NCBI GenBank assembly: GCA_913048525.1
Contig: CAJWWP010000014.1
Location: forward strand, 1 to 37,721
DNA: 37,721 bases
Direction: 5' to 3'
DNA from: GCA-002712965 sp913048525
GTDB taxonomy: Bacteria; Chloroflexota; Dehalococcoidia; Lucifugimonadales; UBA826
In this document: piece after piece, positions 1 through 8,580 of the stretch
Layout: the number at the start of each line of letters is the position of its first letter
Numbering within the stretch: position 1 is the stretch's first letter
Position numbers and translations under genes: made by a program
Notes under the pieces: generated by a model
Databases searched by the model: none
What the model saw: the letters and a program-made list of their open reading frames with translations, nothing else
Told to the model about the DNA's origin: nothing

Positions 1-883
1 CGCCTGTGCGAACAAGAAAAGTACCAATTATTGAAGCTATTATTCCAATTGAAGCCACAAGAAGCGGGAACAATACAAGCTCATCCTTCAGGGTGTTGTT
101 CAAAACACTTGCTCCAACGGAGGCAAGAGCAACAGTAGCGATAATCGAACCCACATAAGATTCGAATAAATCTGCCCCCATTCCAGCCACATCACCTACG
201 TTATCACCCACATTATCTGCTATTGTGGCAGGGTTGCGGGGATCATCTTCAGGTATCCCTTGTTCCACTTTACCGACCAAGTCAGCCCCCACGTCAGCCG
301 CCTTGGTATATATACCGCCACCGACCCTCGCGAAAAGAGCGATTGAAGAAGCACCAAATCCAAAACCGGCAACGACATAGGGGTCACCGAATGCCACAAA
401 CATGATGGTTACACCTAGGAGGGCGATACCTACAACGGAAGCACCCATAACGGCACCGCTATTAAAAGCAACCCTGAGGGCTGAATTCAATCCCTCCATT
501 GCCTGAACAGTGGTTCTCGTATTTGCCCGAACCGCGATACTCATTCCGATGAATCCCGCCAAGCCAGAACCAATGGCCCCAACTAAGTAAGCGATAGCAG
601 TTCCCGGTACTGATGAGTCATTTTCCCCATCTATGCTGTCTATTCTGTCTAGCACGTCCATGTCAATGAACACGCCTATTATTATTGCCATCACTACCAC
701 GAATACAGCCAAAAGTCGGTATTCGCGGGATAGGAATGCCATGGCCCCTTTTTGTATCGCATCTCCAATAAAGCGTATCTGGTCGTTCCCACCGTCCTTC
801 TTAAGAACCATGGAAGTTAATAACGCAGCGAAGGCAAGTGCGATAAAGGAGGCAACTACCGCAATAATCTGTATGGTTTCCAT
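1..883 (-). CDS. hppA: Membrane-bound proton-pumping pyrophosphatase, partial (N-terminal part)
   Basis: This is the first 294 residues of a membrane pyrophosphatase, which hydrolyses PPi and pumps H+ (or Na+) out of the cytoplasm. The translation shows several hydrophobic segments and both family signatures: GGGIYTKAADVGADLVGKVE at residues 188-207, and NPATIADNVGDNVGD near 217-231, which carry the PPi/Mg-binding Asp and Lys residues. The start is ATG at 883, supported by GAGGAG at 890-895, six bases upstream. The gene runs off the left edge, so the residues that distinguish K+-dependent from K+-independent pumps lie outside the window. It lies 139 bases downstream of thiE on the same strand and could be read from that operon or from its own promoter. 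Confidence 0.95.
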   Translation of the reverse strand, partial: METIQIIAVVASFIALAFAALLTSMVLKKDGGNDQIRFIGDAIQKGAMAFLSREYRLLAVFVVVMAIIIGVFIDMDVLDRIDSIDGENDSSVPGTAIAYLVGAIGSGLAGFIGMSIAVRANTRTTVQAMEGLNSALRVAFNSGAVMGASVVGIALLGVTIMFVAFGDPYVVAGFGFGASSIALFARVGGGIYTKAADVGADLVGKVEQGIPEDDPRNPATIADNVGDNVGDVAGMGADLFESYVGSIIATVALASVGASVLNNTLKDELVLFPLLVASIGIIASIIGTFLVRTG

Positions 884-900
884 CTATAACTCCTCAGTAA

Positions 901-949
901 TGCCAAGTGGCATTTCTATTCGTAAAACAAGCATGAATTTTCCTTCATG
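901..949. repeat. Two short inverted repeats upstream of hppA
   Basis: The 139-base gap between thiE and hppA holds two small palindromes. The first is TGCCA-AG-TGGCA (901-912), about 18 bases before the hppA start. The second is CATGAA-TTTTCC-TTCATG (932-949). They could be a weak hairpin or protein sites in the hppA leader. No clear terminator for thiE was seen. Confidence 0.35.
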
Positions 950-1022
950 TATCTCAAAGGGTCAATACGAATGAGGTAGAAGAAAAGAGCTAATTGTCCA
1001 ACAGGCTTTGCAAAACCCCAGT

Positions 1023-1928
1023 CTAGGCACCTGAGTTCCAGATATTAACCAGTGACCTCGCAGATTGTTCAGGCGACTCAGCCATAGTGATCGCACTAAC
1101 GATACAGACCGACCGAACTCCAGTATGCCTGACTTCATGCAAATTCTCAGCGCCTATTCCTCCGATTGCAACGACTGGAAGTTCCGTGTCTTGGACCAAT
1201 TTTTTTACCACTTTTGGCCCTACAGGTATCCTAGATGACTTACCCATGGTACTCGTTGCGTACACAGCGCCCACTGCTAGGTAATCGGCCCCAGAATATT
1301 CCGATTCCGAAGCTTCAATTGGTCCATTGTTAGATCTCCCAATACCTCGTGCCGGGCCTAGTAACTTGCTAGCACTTTTAACCGGCAAATCAGATTGCCC
1401 GACATGGAGGAATGGGGCACTGACTAGATTAGCAATGTCCGCAGCATCGTTTACAACAAAAGTAACCTCAGCGTCGTCACATAATTCCTGAATGGCTTGG
1501 GCGTTCTCCAAAAAAATGGATCGATCATTAACTTTGTCCCTATATTGAATAACGCTTATCCCACCGCTTATAACCAACTTAGTTACTTCTACCAAACTTC
1601 TGTTATTAACTGCCTCAGGGTCAATAATGGTGTAGATGCCATTAATACTTTCCCTTAAAACAGCTCGTACTCTGATATTTATCTCCGATTCAACTGCGTT
1701 AATAAAGCCAGTTAAGGTTTGATTCGACAAACTTCTAGCAGTTTCAAGCCGCAAAAGTACAGACTCTGCACTCTCCAGAAAAGCTCTCATCTTGGGAGGA
1801 TCCAACAAAAAAGATTTACTAAATTCGGAAATATCTGCCTTCAACCGCAACATATATTCGTCGACGCCATTATCGGGTTTATCCAAGGCATCTAATAGGG
1901 AGGAAAACACACTTTCATACTGGGTCAT
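1023..1928 (-). CDS. thiE: Thiamine-phosphate synthase with an extra N-terminal domain
   Basis: The enzyme joins HMP-PP and thiazole phosphate to give thiamine monophosphate in the cytoplasm. Residues about 96-301 form the TIM-barrel core. They show QYRDK (128-132) for pyrophosphate binding, VNDAADIA (159-166), HVGQSDLP, the GRSN serine loop, YATSTMGKSS and PVVAIGGI (251-257). About 95 residues precede this core, whereas a typical ThiE has roughly 210 residues in all. The extension is acidic and predicted helical by eye, and is not a kinase fold I recognise. The start is ATG at 1928, two bases after the stop of the zinc-ribbon gene, without a clear Shine-Dalgarno, so translational coupling is likely. 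No TPP riboswitch was seen upstream. Confidence 0.9.
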   Translation of the reverse strand: MTQYESVFSSLLDALDKPDNGVDEYMLRLKADISEFSKSFLLDPPKMRAFLESAESVLLRLETARSLSNQTLTGFINAVESEINIRVRAVLRESINGIYTIIDPEAVNNRSLVEVTKLVISGGISVIQYRDKVNDRSIFLENAQAIQELCDDAEVTFVVNDAADIANLVSAPFLHVGQSDLPVKSASKLLGPARGIGRSNNGPIEASESEYSGADYLAVGAVYATSTMGKSSRIPVGPKVVKKLVQDTELPVVAIGGIGAENLHEVRHTGVRSVCIVSAITMAESPEQSARSLVNIWNSGA

Positions 1929-1930
1929 AT

Positions 1931-2236
1931 TTATATATCCAACCCTTTAGGCATTTGGCCCCCTCGGGCATCATCTATGGTTCTTCTTACGCTCTCGGGC
2001 ATTTCTACATCATGAGTTTTAAATTTTTCTTCCACATTACGTCCAATATCCGATGAATCTGAGAATTTTTCAGATGACCCATTTCTGTTCATCTTGAATG
2101 ACGACAATGAAATCTTCCTCTTAACATCATAATTTTTGCAATCTGGACATTGAGTATCACGATTTTCAGTAAATGAACGATACAGGACTTCGAAGTCCAA
2201 ATAGCAACTTTTGCAGCGGTACTCATAAATGGGCAT
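1931..2236 (-). CDS. FmdB-family zinc-ribbon protein
   Basis: This is a 101-residue protein starting MPIYEYRCKSC, the hallmark of the FmdB/CxxC regulatory-protein family. The N-terminal half has two CxxC knuckles (C8/C11 and, about 20 residues later, CPDC) that should bind one zinc. The C-terminal half is charged and low in complexity. FmdB-type proteins often sit next to translation or cofactor genes, and their function is poorly defined; regulation of formamidase was the original case. The start is ATG at 2236. An AGGAGG lies about 14 bases upstream, which is longer than usual spacing. It is in line with rnhB upstream and thiE downstream. Confidence 0.85.
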   Translation of the reverse strand: MPIYEYRCKSCYLDFEVLYRSFTENRDTQCPDCKNYDVKRKISLSSFKMNRNGSSEKFSDSSDIGRNVEEKFKTHDVEMPESVRRTIDDARGGQMPKGLDI

Positions 2237-2272
2237 CGTAAACTTATATGCCTCCTAGATCACCAGCTATTA

Positions 2273-2896
2273 TTACGACCTCATCACTTTGGAAACTGGA
2301 GCAAAACTTCTTCTATGGATAGGTGATGGGCCTTTTTCAGACAATGCAATCATATGTTCACGGGTTCCATACCCTTTATTTCTCTCAAACCCATATCCAT
2401 CATATAGACTCGAAATATTACTCATCTCCATGTCTCTAGAAACTTTAGCAACTATAGATGCAGCTGCTATTGACCGGCTTTTTCGATCACCTTTTATAAT
2501 CGACTGGAATGGAATTTTCGCCTCGGGGAGATCTAGAGCGTCCACCAGAAGAAAATCGGGTTGCCTTATAGAGTCAGCTATAGCTCTTAGCATAGCTTTT
2601 TTGGTCGCAAGTACAATCCCATACTCATCCACTTCTTCTGCTGAACAACTTCCCACTGAGCAAACTACCGCCAAATTCCTAATTTCGTTTGAAAGTTTCT
2701 CTCTTTTCTTTGGGGTGAGAAGCTTGCTATCAGTTACTTCTCTAACTAGTCTGTCATCGATATCAGGTGCAAACGCGGTTACCGCAGCTGTCACTGGACC
2801 TGCAAGGGCTCCTCTTCCGACTTCGTCAACGCCTCCAACACAACTGAATCCACCTAGGATAAGTTCTGTTTCTACTCTAAACGAAGTTTCTTCCAT
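2273..2896 (-). CDS. rnhB: Ribonuclease HII
   Basis: RNase HII cuts the RNA strand of RNA-DNA hybrids and starts removal of single ribonucleotides from DNA. The sequence has the signature VDEVGRGALAGPV near the N-terminus, with the first two acidic catalytic residues. DSKLL follows, then LLVDAL with the third Asp, and GDRKSRSIAAASIVAKVSRD with the fourth. At 207 residues it has the normal length for the short bacterial form. ATG at 2896 is chosen; a TTG directly before it (2899) is the alternative. It begins 12 bases after the mnmA stop, so the two are probably co-transcribed. Confidence 0.95.
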   Translation of the reverse strand: MEETSFRVETELILGGFSCVGGVDEVGRGALAGPVTAAVTAFAPDIDDRLVREVTDSKLLTPKKREKLSNEIRNLAVVCSVGSCSAEEVDEYGIVLATKKAMLRAIADSIRQPDFLLVDALDLPEAKIPFQSIIKGDRKSRSIAAASIVAKVSRDMEMSNISSLYDGYGFERNKGYGTREHMIALSEKGPSPIHRRSFAPVSKVMRS

Positions 2897-2908
2897 CAAC
2901 CCGTGCTG

Positions 2909-4039
2909 TTACACAGTCGTCAACATCTTGGATTGCTTCAAACTAGGTCCATCATCTAATACGTTTTCTATAATTCCCCCGCCTAATAGCTCCTCACCTT
3001 TGTAAAAAACCACAGGCTGCCCTGGCGTTATAGCCCTCTGGGGATCTTTAAACTCAACAGTTCCGGAATCTTCGTTAAAAAATGCAGTTGCTTGAGATTC
3101 TTCAGCCTTGTAGCGAATGCGGGCAAAAATATCTATGACTTCACTTCTGTAACTCTCATGAGTCAAACTAAGGTTTTTGAAACTGAACCTCTTTCGATAA
3201 AGTTCGCTTTCTTCACCCAGTGTTATTTCATTCGTCTGATTATCTATTTTCAGTACGAATTTTGGCTCCAACCCATTGTTTTTCAGGCCGAGTCGCCTTC
3301 GTTGGCCAACAGTAAAGAATTGAATTCCTGGGTGATCACCTAATACCTTTCCAGACGTATCAACAAATGATCCAGGACGAGCCTTTATCCGTTCCTGCAA
3401 GAATTCTCGATAGTTCCCGGAGGGTATAAAGCATATCTCCTGACTATCAGGCTTATCGGCAACAGGTAGCCCGCCATCCAAAGCTAATTCTCGAATCTCT
3501 TTCTTCGTATACTCCCCAACTGGAAAGAGAAGTTTTTGTAGTTCCGGCTGGTTCAAAGTGAATAAAACATAAGATTGATCTTTCCCGGAATCAATTCCCC
3601 TTAGCAATTTCACACCAGAAGACGATCTATCTAACCTGGCATAATGACCAGTAGCGATGTAATCAGCCTCTAAAAACATGGCTCTTCTAAGAAGAAAATC
3701 GAATTTTATCTTGTCGTTGCAGGCTAGGCAGGGATGGGGTGTTCGACCCGAGTCGTATTCTCTAACAAAATAATTTACGACGTGTTCTTGAAATTCCTTT
3801 TCAAAGTTCACAAAGTAATGTGGGATACCTAGAACATCGCAAACATTCCTTGCATCCTCCACGTCTTCAACTGAACAGCATCTCTTGTTATGAACCTCAC
3901 CCACCTCTGAATCCTCATCAGAGGACCAGAGCCTTAGGGTCATTCCGATCACATCATAACCTTGATTTTTCAGAAGCAAGGCAGCTACCGAGGAATCAAC
4001 CCCGCCGCTCATCGCGACTATAACTCTTTTCTTATTCAT
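2909..4039 (-). CDS. mnmA: tRNA-specific 2-thiouridylase MnmA
   Basis: MnmA puts sulfur on U34 of tRNA-Lys, tRNA-Glu and tRNA-Gln in an ATP-dependent reaction. The 376-residue protein has the PP-loop SGGVDSS (11-17). The substrate-adenylating and thiolating cysteines are visible at C107 (in CNDKIKF) and C203 (in SQEICFIP). GHYARL (131-136) is also present, and the C-terminal beta-barrel domain ends at the normal length. The start is ATG at 4039. No Shine-Dalgarno is visible just upstream, so the transcript may have a very short leader. It is the first gene of a minus-strand run (mnmA, rnhB, FmdB-type, thiE) and diverges from rsfS across 73 bases. Confidence 0.96.
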   Translation of the reverse strand: MNKKRVIVAMSGGVDSSVAALLLKNQGYDVIGMTLRLWSSDEDSEVGEVHNKRCCSVEDVEDARNVCDVLGIPHYFVNFEKEFQEHVVNYFVREYDSGRTPHPCLACNDKIKFDFLLRRAMFLEADYIATGHYARLDRSSSGVKLLRGIDSGKDQSYVLFTLNQPELQKLLFPVGEYTKKEIRELALDGGLPVADKPDSQEICFIPSGNYREFLQERIKARPGSFVDTSGKVLGDHPGIQFFTVGQRRRLGLKNNGLEPKFVLKIDNQTNEITLGEESELYRKRFSFKNLSLTHESYRSEVIDIFARIRYKAEESQATAFFNEDSGTVEFKDPQRAITPGQPVVFYKGEELLGGGIIENVLDDGPSLKQSKMLTTV

Positions 4040-4098
4040 ACTAAAAGGCTAGCACACTGTATCTTTTGCTGCGTCGAATATTATTGGCTAGTTAAGCA

Positions 4099-4104
4099 TA
4101 TAAT
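4099..4104 (+). promoter_or_regulatory. Probable -10 box of rsfS (leaderless transcript)
   Basis: A perfect TATAAT lies eight bases before the rsfS ATG. A start about seven bases past the box would put the RNA 5' end at or within two bases of the ATG. No Shine-Dalgarno is present, which agrees with a leaderless mRNA. The -35 region is weak. Confidence 0.5.
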
Positions 4105-4112
4105 TAATTGCC

Positions 4113-4490
4113 ATGGAATCTCAAAAAACATATAAGGAAAGAATAGTAGAAGCAAGGGTGACAGCTGCTGACGCCTCTTCAGACCTCCAAGCAGAATATA
4201 TAATGGAGTTGGACGTATCGGAAGTTTGTGCATTTGCCGATTATTTTGTCGTGCTTACCGTCCAATCTCCAAGACAAATGCGTGCTGTGGTTGATGAAAT
4301 AGAATCCAGACTTAAGGCTTTCTCGCTACCACTGCACCACAGGGAAGGGGATAACACTAGTGGCTGGACTCTCTTGGACTACGGCGACTTGGTGATTCAT
4401 ATTCTAGGAAAAGACTTTAGAGAATTTTATGCCATTGAAAAGACTTGGATCGACGATCATGACGCTAATATTATCCGAATCACTCAATAA
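4113..4490 (+). CDS. rsfS: Ribosomal silencing factor RsfS
   Basis: RsfS (iojap family) binds L14 (uL14) of the large ribosomal subunit and blocks joining of the subunits when nutrients are short. The 125 residues include the family core ADYFVVLTVQSPRQMRAVVD, then HHREGDNTSGWTLLDYGD, and the C-terminal VIHILGKDFREFYAIEKTW. Length is normal. The start is ATG at 4113, directly behind a TATAAT box and with no ribosome-binding site. Its 3' end overlaps the 3' end of the facing ndk gene by 11 bases, so neither gene can have a conventional terminator between them. In many bacteria it sits beside nadD; here it does not. Confidence 0.95.
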   Translation: MESQKTYKERIVEARVTAADASSDLQAEYIMELDVSEVCAFADYFVVLTVQSPRQMRAVVDEIESRLKAFSLPLHHREGDNTSGWTLLDYGDLVIHILGKDFREFYAIEKTWIDDHDANIIRITQ

Positions 4491-4929
4491 TCCAGGCATC
4501 TATTTCTCTTACATAGTCGAGAATTTCATTCTTATCGAAAAAAAGATTTAGCTCCCTCTCCGCTGATTCTGCCGAATCAGACCCATGGACGAGATTCATT
4601 CCTATTGTCATGCCAAAATCCCCCCTGATAGTTCCAGGATCTGCCTCCTGGGGGTTGGTTCCTCCCATCAAGGTTCTTACTACTGAAACGGCGTTGTCAC
4701 CTTCTACTGCAAGTGCCACGACTGGCGAGGAAGTAATAAAACTGACTAGGTCTCCGAAAAATGGTCGATCAACGTGCTCTCCATAGTGCTCCTTAGCAAG
4801 TTCCTCACTAACGTGAATAAGTTTGAGCCCTGCTATCTTTAATCCCTTGCTTTCAATTCGCCCAATAACTGTTCCGATTAAACCACGTTGTACTCCGTCA
4901 GGCTTAACTAACACCAATGTCTTTTCCAA
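4480..4929 (-). CDS. ndk: Nucleoside-diphosphate kinase
   Basis: Ndk moves the gamma phosphate from ATP to other nucleoside diphosphates through a phosphohistidine. The phosphorylated His is H115 in NLVHGSDS, and the N-terminal KTLVLVKPDGVQRGL and RPFFGDLV blocks are typical. Its 149 residues are close to the usual 140-150. The start is TTG (4927-4929) with AAGGAG seven bases upstream; no in-frame ATG would keep the first strand. It is last in a tsaE-tsaB-ndk series and overlaps the end of facing rsfS. Confidence 0.97.
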   Translation of the reverse strand: MEKTLVLVKPDGVQRGLIGTVIGRIESKGLKIAGLKLIHVSEELAKEHYGEHVDRPFFGDLVSFITSSPVVALAVEGDNAVSVVRTLMGGTNPQEADPGTIRGDFGMTIGMNLVHGSDSAESAERELNLFFDKNEILDYVREIDAWIIE

Positions 4930-4956
4930 ACTATTCTCCTTGGACTTAAAACTTTA

Positions 4957-5637
4957 TTAATTTTTCTGTCTAGCTCTCTCAGCTGAATCAATCTGAGAAC
5001 TTTGCACATAAATTGGCTCTAATGCTGCCACATCATCTACAGAACCTTTCTTAAATCTTCGCCACCCTATGGACACCATCGAAGACATCGATCGGGTAGG
5101 GGGTGCAACTTCCATTACATTCAAAGACCGGTCTATTGAACCACTATTGATAAGTTCTTCTACCGATTCTCCACATACAATTTGTCCCTCATTAATGACG
5201 ATCTCATCCTTGTGAAAATATACCAACTCAACTTCTTGTCCCTCGTTGAAGTTATTTTCCTGATAGTCAATGCGGTAGACCCTCCCTCTACCAGCCGGCA
5301 AAAATACTGAAACTTCCCCGCCTAGCTTTAAATATGGGTGCCGCTCGATATCGGCGGTCGGTATGCCCACTATTGGGACGTGCAGGCCAGATGCAATCCC
5401 TTTGGCCGTCGTCACACCCACTCTGACTGAACTAAACGATCCTGGACCGGATGCGACAAATATCACCTCGAGATCTTCCAGAGTAATTCCCACATTTTCA
5501 ACAAGTTCCGATATAGCCGGCAATAATTCTACAGAATGGTTTCTTTTAGAGAGCCAAGTTTGGTGTTTTACTACCGCTCCTGCATCACTTAAACTTACGC
5601 TAGCATACGCAGTAGAGGTGTCTATACCCAGTTCCAT
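4957..5637 (-). CDS. tsaB: tRNA threonylcarbamoyladenosine biosynthesis protein TsaB
   Basis: TsaB is the inactive ASKHA paralog that scaffolds TsaD and TsaE for making t6A37 on ANN-decoding tRNAs. The N-terminus (MELGIDTSTAYASVSL) is the first actin-like strand pair. The family block ASGPGSFSSVRVGVTTAKGI follows near residue 63. The family usually has Thr-Gly where this one has Ser-Ser after SF. The 226-residue length is normal. The ATG directly follows the tsaE TGA (TGAATG), so it is translationally coupled. The partner tsaD is not in this window. Confidence 0.93.
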   Translation of the reverse strand: MELGIDTSTAYASVSLSDAGAVVKHQTWLSKRNHSVELLPAISELVENVGITLEDLEVIFVASGPGSFSSVRVGVTTAKGIASGLHVPIVGIPTADIERHPYLKLGGEVSVFLPAGRGRVYRIDYQENNFNEGQEVELVYFHKDEIVINEGQIVCGESVEELINSGSIDRSLNVMEVAPPTRSMSSMVSIGWRRFKKGSVDDVAALEPIYVQSSQIDSAERARQKN

Positions 5638-6138
5638 TCAACCGACCTTATCTTGTAAATTCGCTGGCGCTACAAATTGATCCAAGTTTTCATGTTCTTC
5701 AATACGCGAAGCAGTCACCTTCAACAGTCTGGAATACTCATCCAGTCTCACGAACTCTATCAAAATGGACTCCCTGGGAAATAAGTTCTTGCTCCTTCCC
5801 GGCCATTCGATTATAGAAACGCCATCACCATAGATAAGTTCGTCAAGACTTTGGTCATCATGAATAGATAAGTTATCCAAGCGATAAAGGTCCATATGGT
5901 AGATAGGAACCCTTCCAGCATATTCAGCGACAATTACAAACGTTGGGCTTCTTGCGATATCATCCGATCCCATTCCTGATATAAGACCCTGTGTTATGCA
6001 AGTTTTTCCACATCCCAATTCACCATCGAGTAAAACAACATCTCCCTCAAGCAAATTAGTACCAACCAGCCGCCCGATTTGAATTGTGTCTTCTGGACTT
6101 TGGGATAAAAGTGTAATTGTATGATATTGATCAGTCAT
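5638..6138 (-). CDS. tsaE: tRNA threonylcarbamoyladenosine biosynthesis ATPase TsaE
   Basis: TsaE is the P-loop ATPase of the bacterial t6A complex. It shows the Walker A GELGCGKT (39-46), SPTFVI switch-like segment, HMDLYRLD, and the Walker B-like SIIEWPGR. The 166-residue length is normal. The start is ATG at 6138, with an A+T-rich TATTAAT stretch around ten bases upstream and no Shine-Dalgarno, so a leaderless or near-leaderless start is possible. It diverges from the esterase gene over only 52 bases and leads the tsaE-tsaB-ndk run. Confidence 0.95.
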   Translation of the reverse strand: MTDQYHTITLLSQSPEDTIQIGRLVGTNLLEGDVVLLDGELGCGKTCITQGLISGMGSDDIARSPTFVIVAEYAGRVPIYHMDLYRLDNLSIHDDQSLDELIYGDGVSIIEWPGRSKNLFPRESILIEFVRLDEYSRLLKVTASRIEEHENLDQFVAPANLQDKVG

Positions 6139-6190
6139 TTCAGTTTATTAATAATGCCACATCAACACTGGCAACGACGAGGAGTTAGCT

Positions 6191-6847
6191 TTGTCTTCAA
6201 GCAAAAATTTAAAATACATGGCTGTAGTTCCAGAAAATTTCTCGATAACCGAGGATAGTAGTGTCCTGTTTTTAATGCATGGATATGGAAGCCACATGGG
6301 TGATCTTGCGTCACTCGCGGGCCTGATACGAAATGGATCTCACTTAATGATATGCCCTAATGCCCCACTATCTCTCCAACTAGGGTTCAACCAGACAGGG
6401 TTTTCCTGGGGGAACTACGAAGACCAGGAAAATTACACTAATGACATCAACGTTTCTTCTGAAAGGGCATTTTCAACCATAGACTCAGCCAAATCCCAAT
6501 ATGGATTTAATGACTCCAATCTAATAATAGGAGGCTTTTCGCAAGGTGGATCCATGGCACTTAGAATGGGATTTACGAAAAATAGGAAATTCAAAGGAGT
6601 AATGGCCCTGAGTACGATCCTCCGAGAGGATCACCAGAGCTATATTCAGCGTTCCGACATCCCGATCTTTGTGTCCCACGGTACGAATGATAAGGTGCTA
6701 GAAATTAAGGAAGGCAGATATATAAACGAGACCTTAAAAAGTCGAAATATTGATGTCACGTATAAAGAATATGCAATGGCACATGAAATTACACGAGACT
6801 GCATCTCGGATCTTAGCAATTGGATAGATACTTTGGGAGTTGAATAG
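6191..6847 (+). CDS. Alpha/beta hydrolase, phospholipase/carboxylesterase type
   Basis: This is a 218-residue serine esterase of the LysoPLA/carboxylesterase family, probably cytoplasmic; no signal peptide is seen. The catalytic triad is readable: Ser117 in GGFSQGG, Asp167 in HGTNDKV and His198 in MAHEI. The oxyanion-side motif is LMHGYGS (28-34). The substrate cannot be told from sequence; small acyl esters or lysophospholipids are family norms. The start is TTG at 6191 with GAGGAG six bases before. An ATG at residue 10 would remove part of the first strand. It faces the dehydratase gene end-on with nine bases between stops. Confidence 0.88.
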   Translation: MSSSKNLKYMAVVPENFSITEDSSVLFLMHGYGSHMGDLASLAGLIRNGSHLMICPNAPLSLQLGFNQTGFSWGNYEDQENYTNDINVSSERAFSTIDSAKSQYGFNDSNLIIGGFSQGGSMALRMGFTKNRKFKGVMALSTILREDHQSYIQRSDIPIFVSHGTNDKVLEIKEGRYINETLKSRNIDVTYKEYAMAHEITRDCISDLSNWIDTLGVE

Positions 6848-6856
6848 TCATCCTGG

Positions 6857-8560
6857 TCATTGGAGCGATTCCGACCTAAGAAAGTCAAAGTCGCATCCCT
6901 TGTCAGCCTGAGTTATGTGCCTTGCATGTAGCCATTTAAATCCTCTTCTATGTTCTGGTCCTTTAGCAAAATTGGCTTTTATACGACCGTCCATTTCTGA
7001 ATCAGATATGTCCAAGCTTAGCCTACGATTAGGAACATCAAGAGTTATTCGATCCCCATTTTCCACCGCACTCAGAGGCCCCCCGTTGGCAGATTCCGGG
7101 CTCGCATGTACAACGACGGTCCCGAAAGCAGTTCCACTCATGCGTGCATCACTAATTCGGACCATGTCTCTGACACCAGTAGCCAATATTTTCTTTGGAA
7201 TTGGCAAAAATCCCCATTCCGGCATTCCCGATGCCCCAATTGGACCCCCGTTTTTCATTACCAGAACATCATTCGGTGTCACATCTAAATCGGGATCATC
7301 AATTCTAGCAGAGAGGTCATCATGGTCATTAAATACAACTGCTCTCCCAGTATGTACCATTAATTCAGGCGAGGCTGCTGTAGGTTTGATTATCGCTCCA
7401 GTTGGTGCCAAATTACCGTAAAGTACGGCAAGTCCTCCTTCAGGATCCAAAGCATCATCTATTGACCTGATTACATCTGGCAGATGCGCTTGCTGGCCAG
7501 CTATGTTTTCCCCAAGAGTTTTTTCGGTAACGGTGACATTAGACAGGTCCAGTAAATGAGAAATTCTATTCATAAGAGCTGGCACACCACCTGCGTAATA
7601 AAAATCCTCCATCAGATACTGTCCTGAAGGCTTAAGATTAAGCAGAAAAGGAGTAGTTTTCGAAAGCTCATCAAAAAGCTCAAGCGGCAATTCAATGCCC
7701 ACCCTTCCTGCAATGGCTATCAGGTGAATAATTGCATTTGTAGATCCGCCAATCGCATGAACACATCTAATAGCATTTTCAAAAGCTGACTGAGTCATTA
7801 TTTTCGATGGCTTTAGATCGGTTTGGGAAATTGCCACTATCTGCCGTCCCGCTGCCTCTGCCATCTGTTTTCTCCTGGAGTCTACTGCAGGAATAGCAGC
7901 ATTCCCAGGCAGAGCCATTCCAAGAGCCTCCCCTATGGTCGCCATTGTGGAGGCTGTTCCCATTGTCATACAGTGACCAGAACTCCTAACAATGCAACTT
8001 TGTAGTTCCGCCCAGTCGTCTTCAGTGATGGTTCCAGCCCTCAATTCGACCTCATAGCGCCGACAGTCTGTGCAGGATCCCAGCTCCTCTCCTTTCCAAT
8101 TACCCTTCAACTGTGGTCCACCTGTAACGAGGATGGAGGGTATATCAGCACTTGCAGCGCCCATCAATAAAGCGGGGGTTGTCTTATCACACCCACCTAG
8201 TAAAACGACGCCATCGAGGGGATTTGCCGTAATGGATTCCTCTACATCCATGCTCAACAGGTTACGATAGAGCATCGTGGTTGGTTTCATATTGTATTCA
8301 CCCAAAGACATGACCGGAAATTCCATCGGGAATCCTCCGGCCTGCCACACACCAATTTTTACGGATTCTGCTAAATCACGTAGATGAGCATTACAGTGAG
8401 TTAATTCGCTCCAAGTGTTGCATATACCGATTATTGGCTTTCCTTCATAAGATGGCTCCTCAAAGCCCTCAGCCTTGAATGCCGCCCTCCTTAGCCAACC
8501 ATACAATTCGGGTGTTTCAAACCAATCTTTGCTTCTTTTTGATACGGGGGAGCTAGACAT
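6857..8560 (-). CDS. IlvD/Edd family dehydratase (sugar-acid type likely)
   Basis: This is an iron-sulfur dehydratase that makes a 2-keto-3-deoxy acid or a 2-keto acid by removing water. Cluster cysteines are visible at C58 (THCN), C126 (GGCDKTT) and C199 (SSGHCMTMG). GSTNA and the catalytic RISDARMSGTAFG also follow. Details such as NTWSELTHCNAHL and NAAIPAVDSRRK match the aldonate-dehydratase-like branch (for example L-arabinonate dehydratase) more than true branched-chain IlvD, so I do not name it ilvD. ATG at 8560 is chosen; a TTG two codons upstream (8566) is also possible. It begins 20 bases after the unknown 215-residue gene at the tail of the formate/aldehyde cluster. Confidence 0.88.
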   Translation of the reverse strand: MSSSPVSKRSKDWFETPELYGWLRRAAFKAEGFEEPSYEGKPIIGICNTWSELTHCNAHLRDLAESVKIGVWQAGGFPMEFPVMSLGEYNMKPTTMLYRNLLSMDVEESITANPLDGVVLLGGCDKTTPALLMGAASADIPSILVTGGPQLKGNWKGEELGSCTDCRRYEVELRAGTITEDDWAELQSCIVRSSGHCMTMGTASTMATIGEALGMALPGNAAIPAVDSRRKQMAEAAGRQIVAISQTDLKPSKIMTQSAFENAIRCVHAIGGSTNAIIHLIAIAGRVGIELPLELFDELSKTTPFLLNLKPSGQYLMEDFYYAGGVPALMNRISHLLDLSNVTVTEKTLGENIAGQQAHLPDVIRSIDDALDPEGGLAVLYGNLAPTGAIIKPTAASPELMVHTGRAVVFNDHDDLSARIDDPDLDVTPNDVLVMKNGGPIGASGMPEWGFLPIPKKILATGVRDMVRISDARMSGTAFGTVVVHASPESANGGPLSAVENGDRITLDVPNRRLSLDISDSEMDGRIKANFAKGPEHRRGFKWLHARHITQADKGCDFDFLRSESLQ

Positions 8561-8580
8561 CGACAAAAATCTCCAGAATA

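Noticed and set aside
1929..2272. TPP riboswitch for thiE
   Set aside because: thiE follows the zinc-ribbon gene by two bases, leaving no room, and no conserved thi-box sequence is seen upstream of that gene.
2289..3005. 238-residue open frame on the plus strand
   Set aside because: It lies opposite rnhB and the end of mnmA, both of which have clear motifs; its translation shows no domain and it is Ser/Pro-rich as antisense frames often are.
6857..8560. Branched-chain dihydroxy-acid dehydratase IlvD
   Set aside because: Sequence details fit the sugar-acid dehydratase-like branch and no ilv gene is nearby, so the ilvD name was not given.
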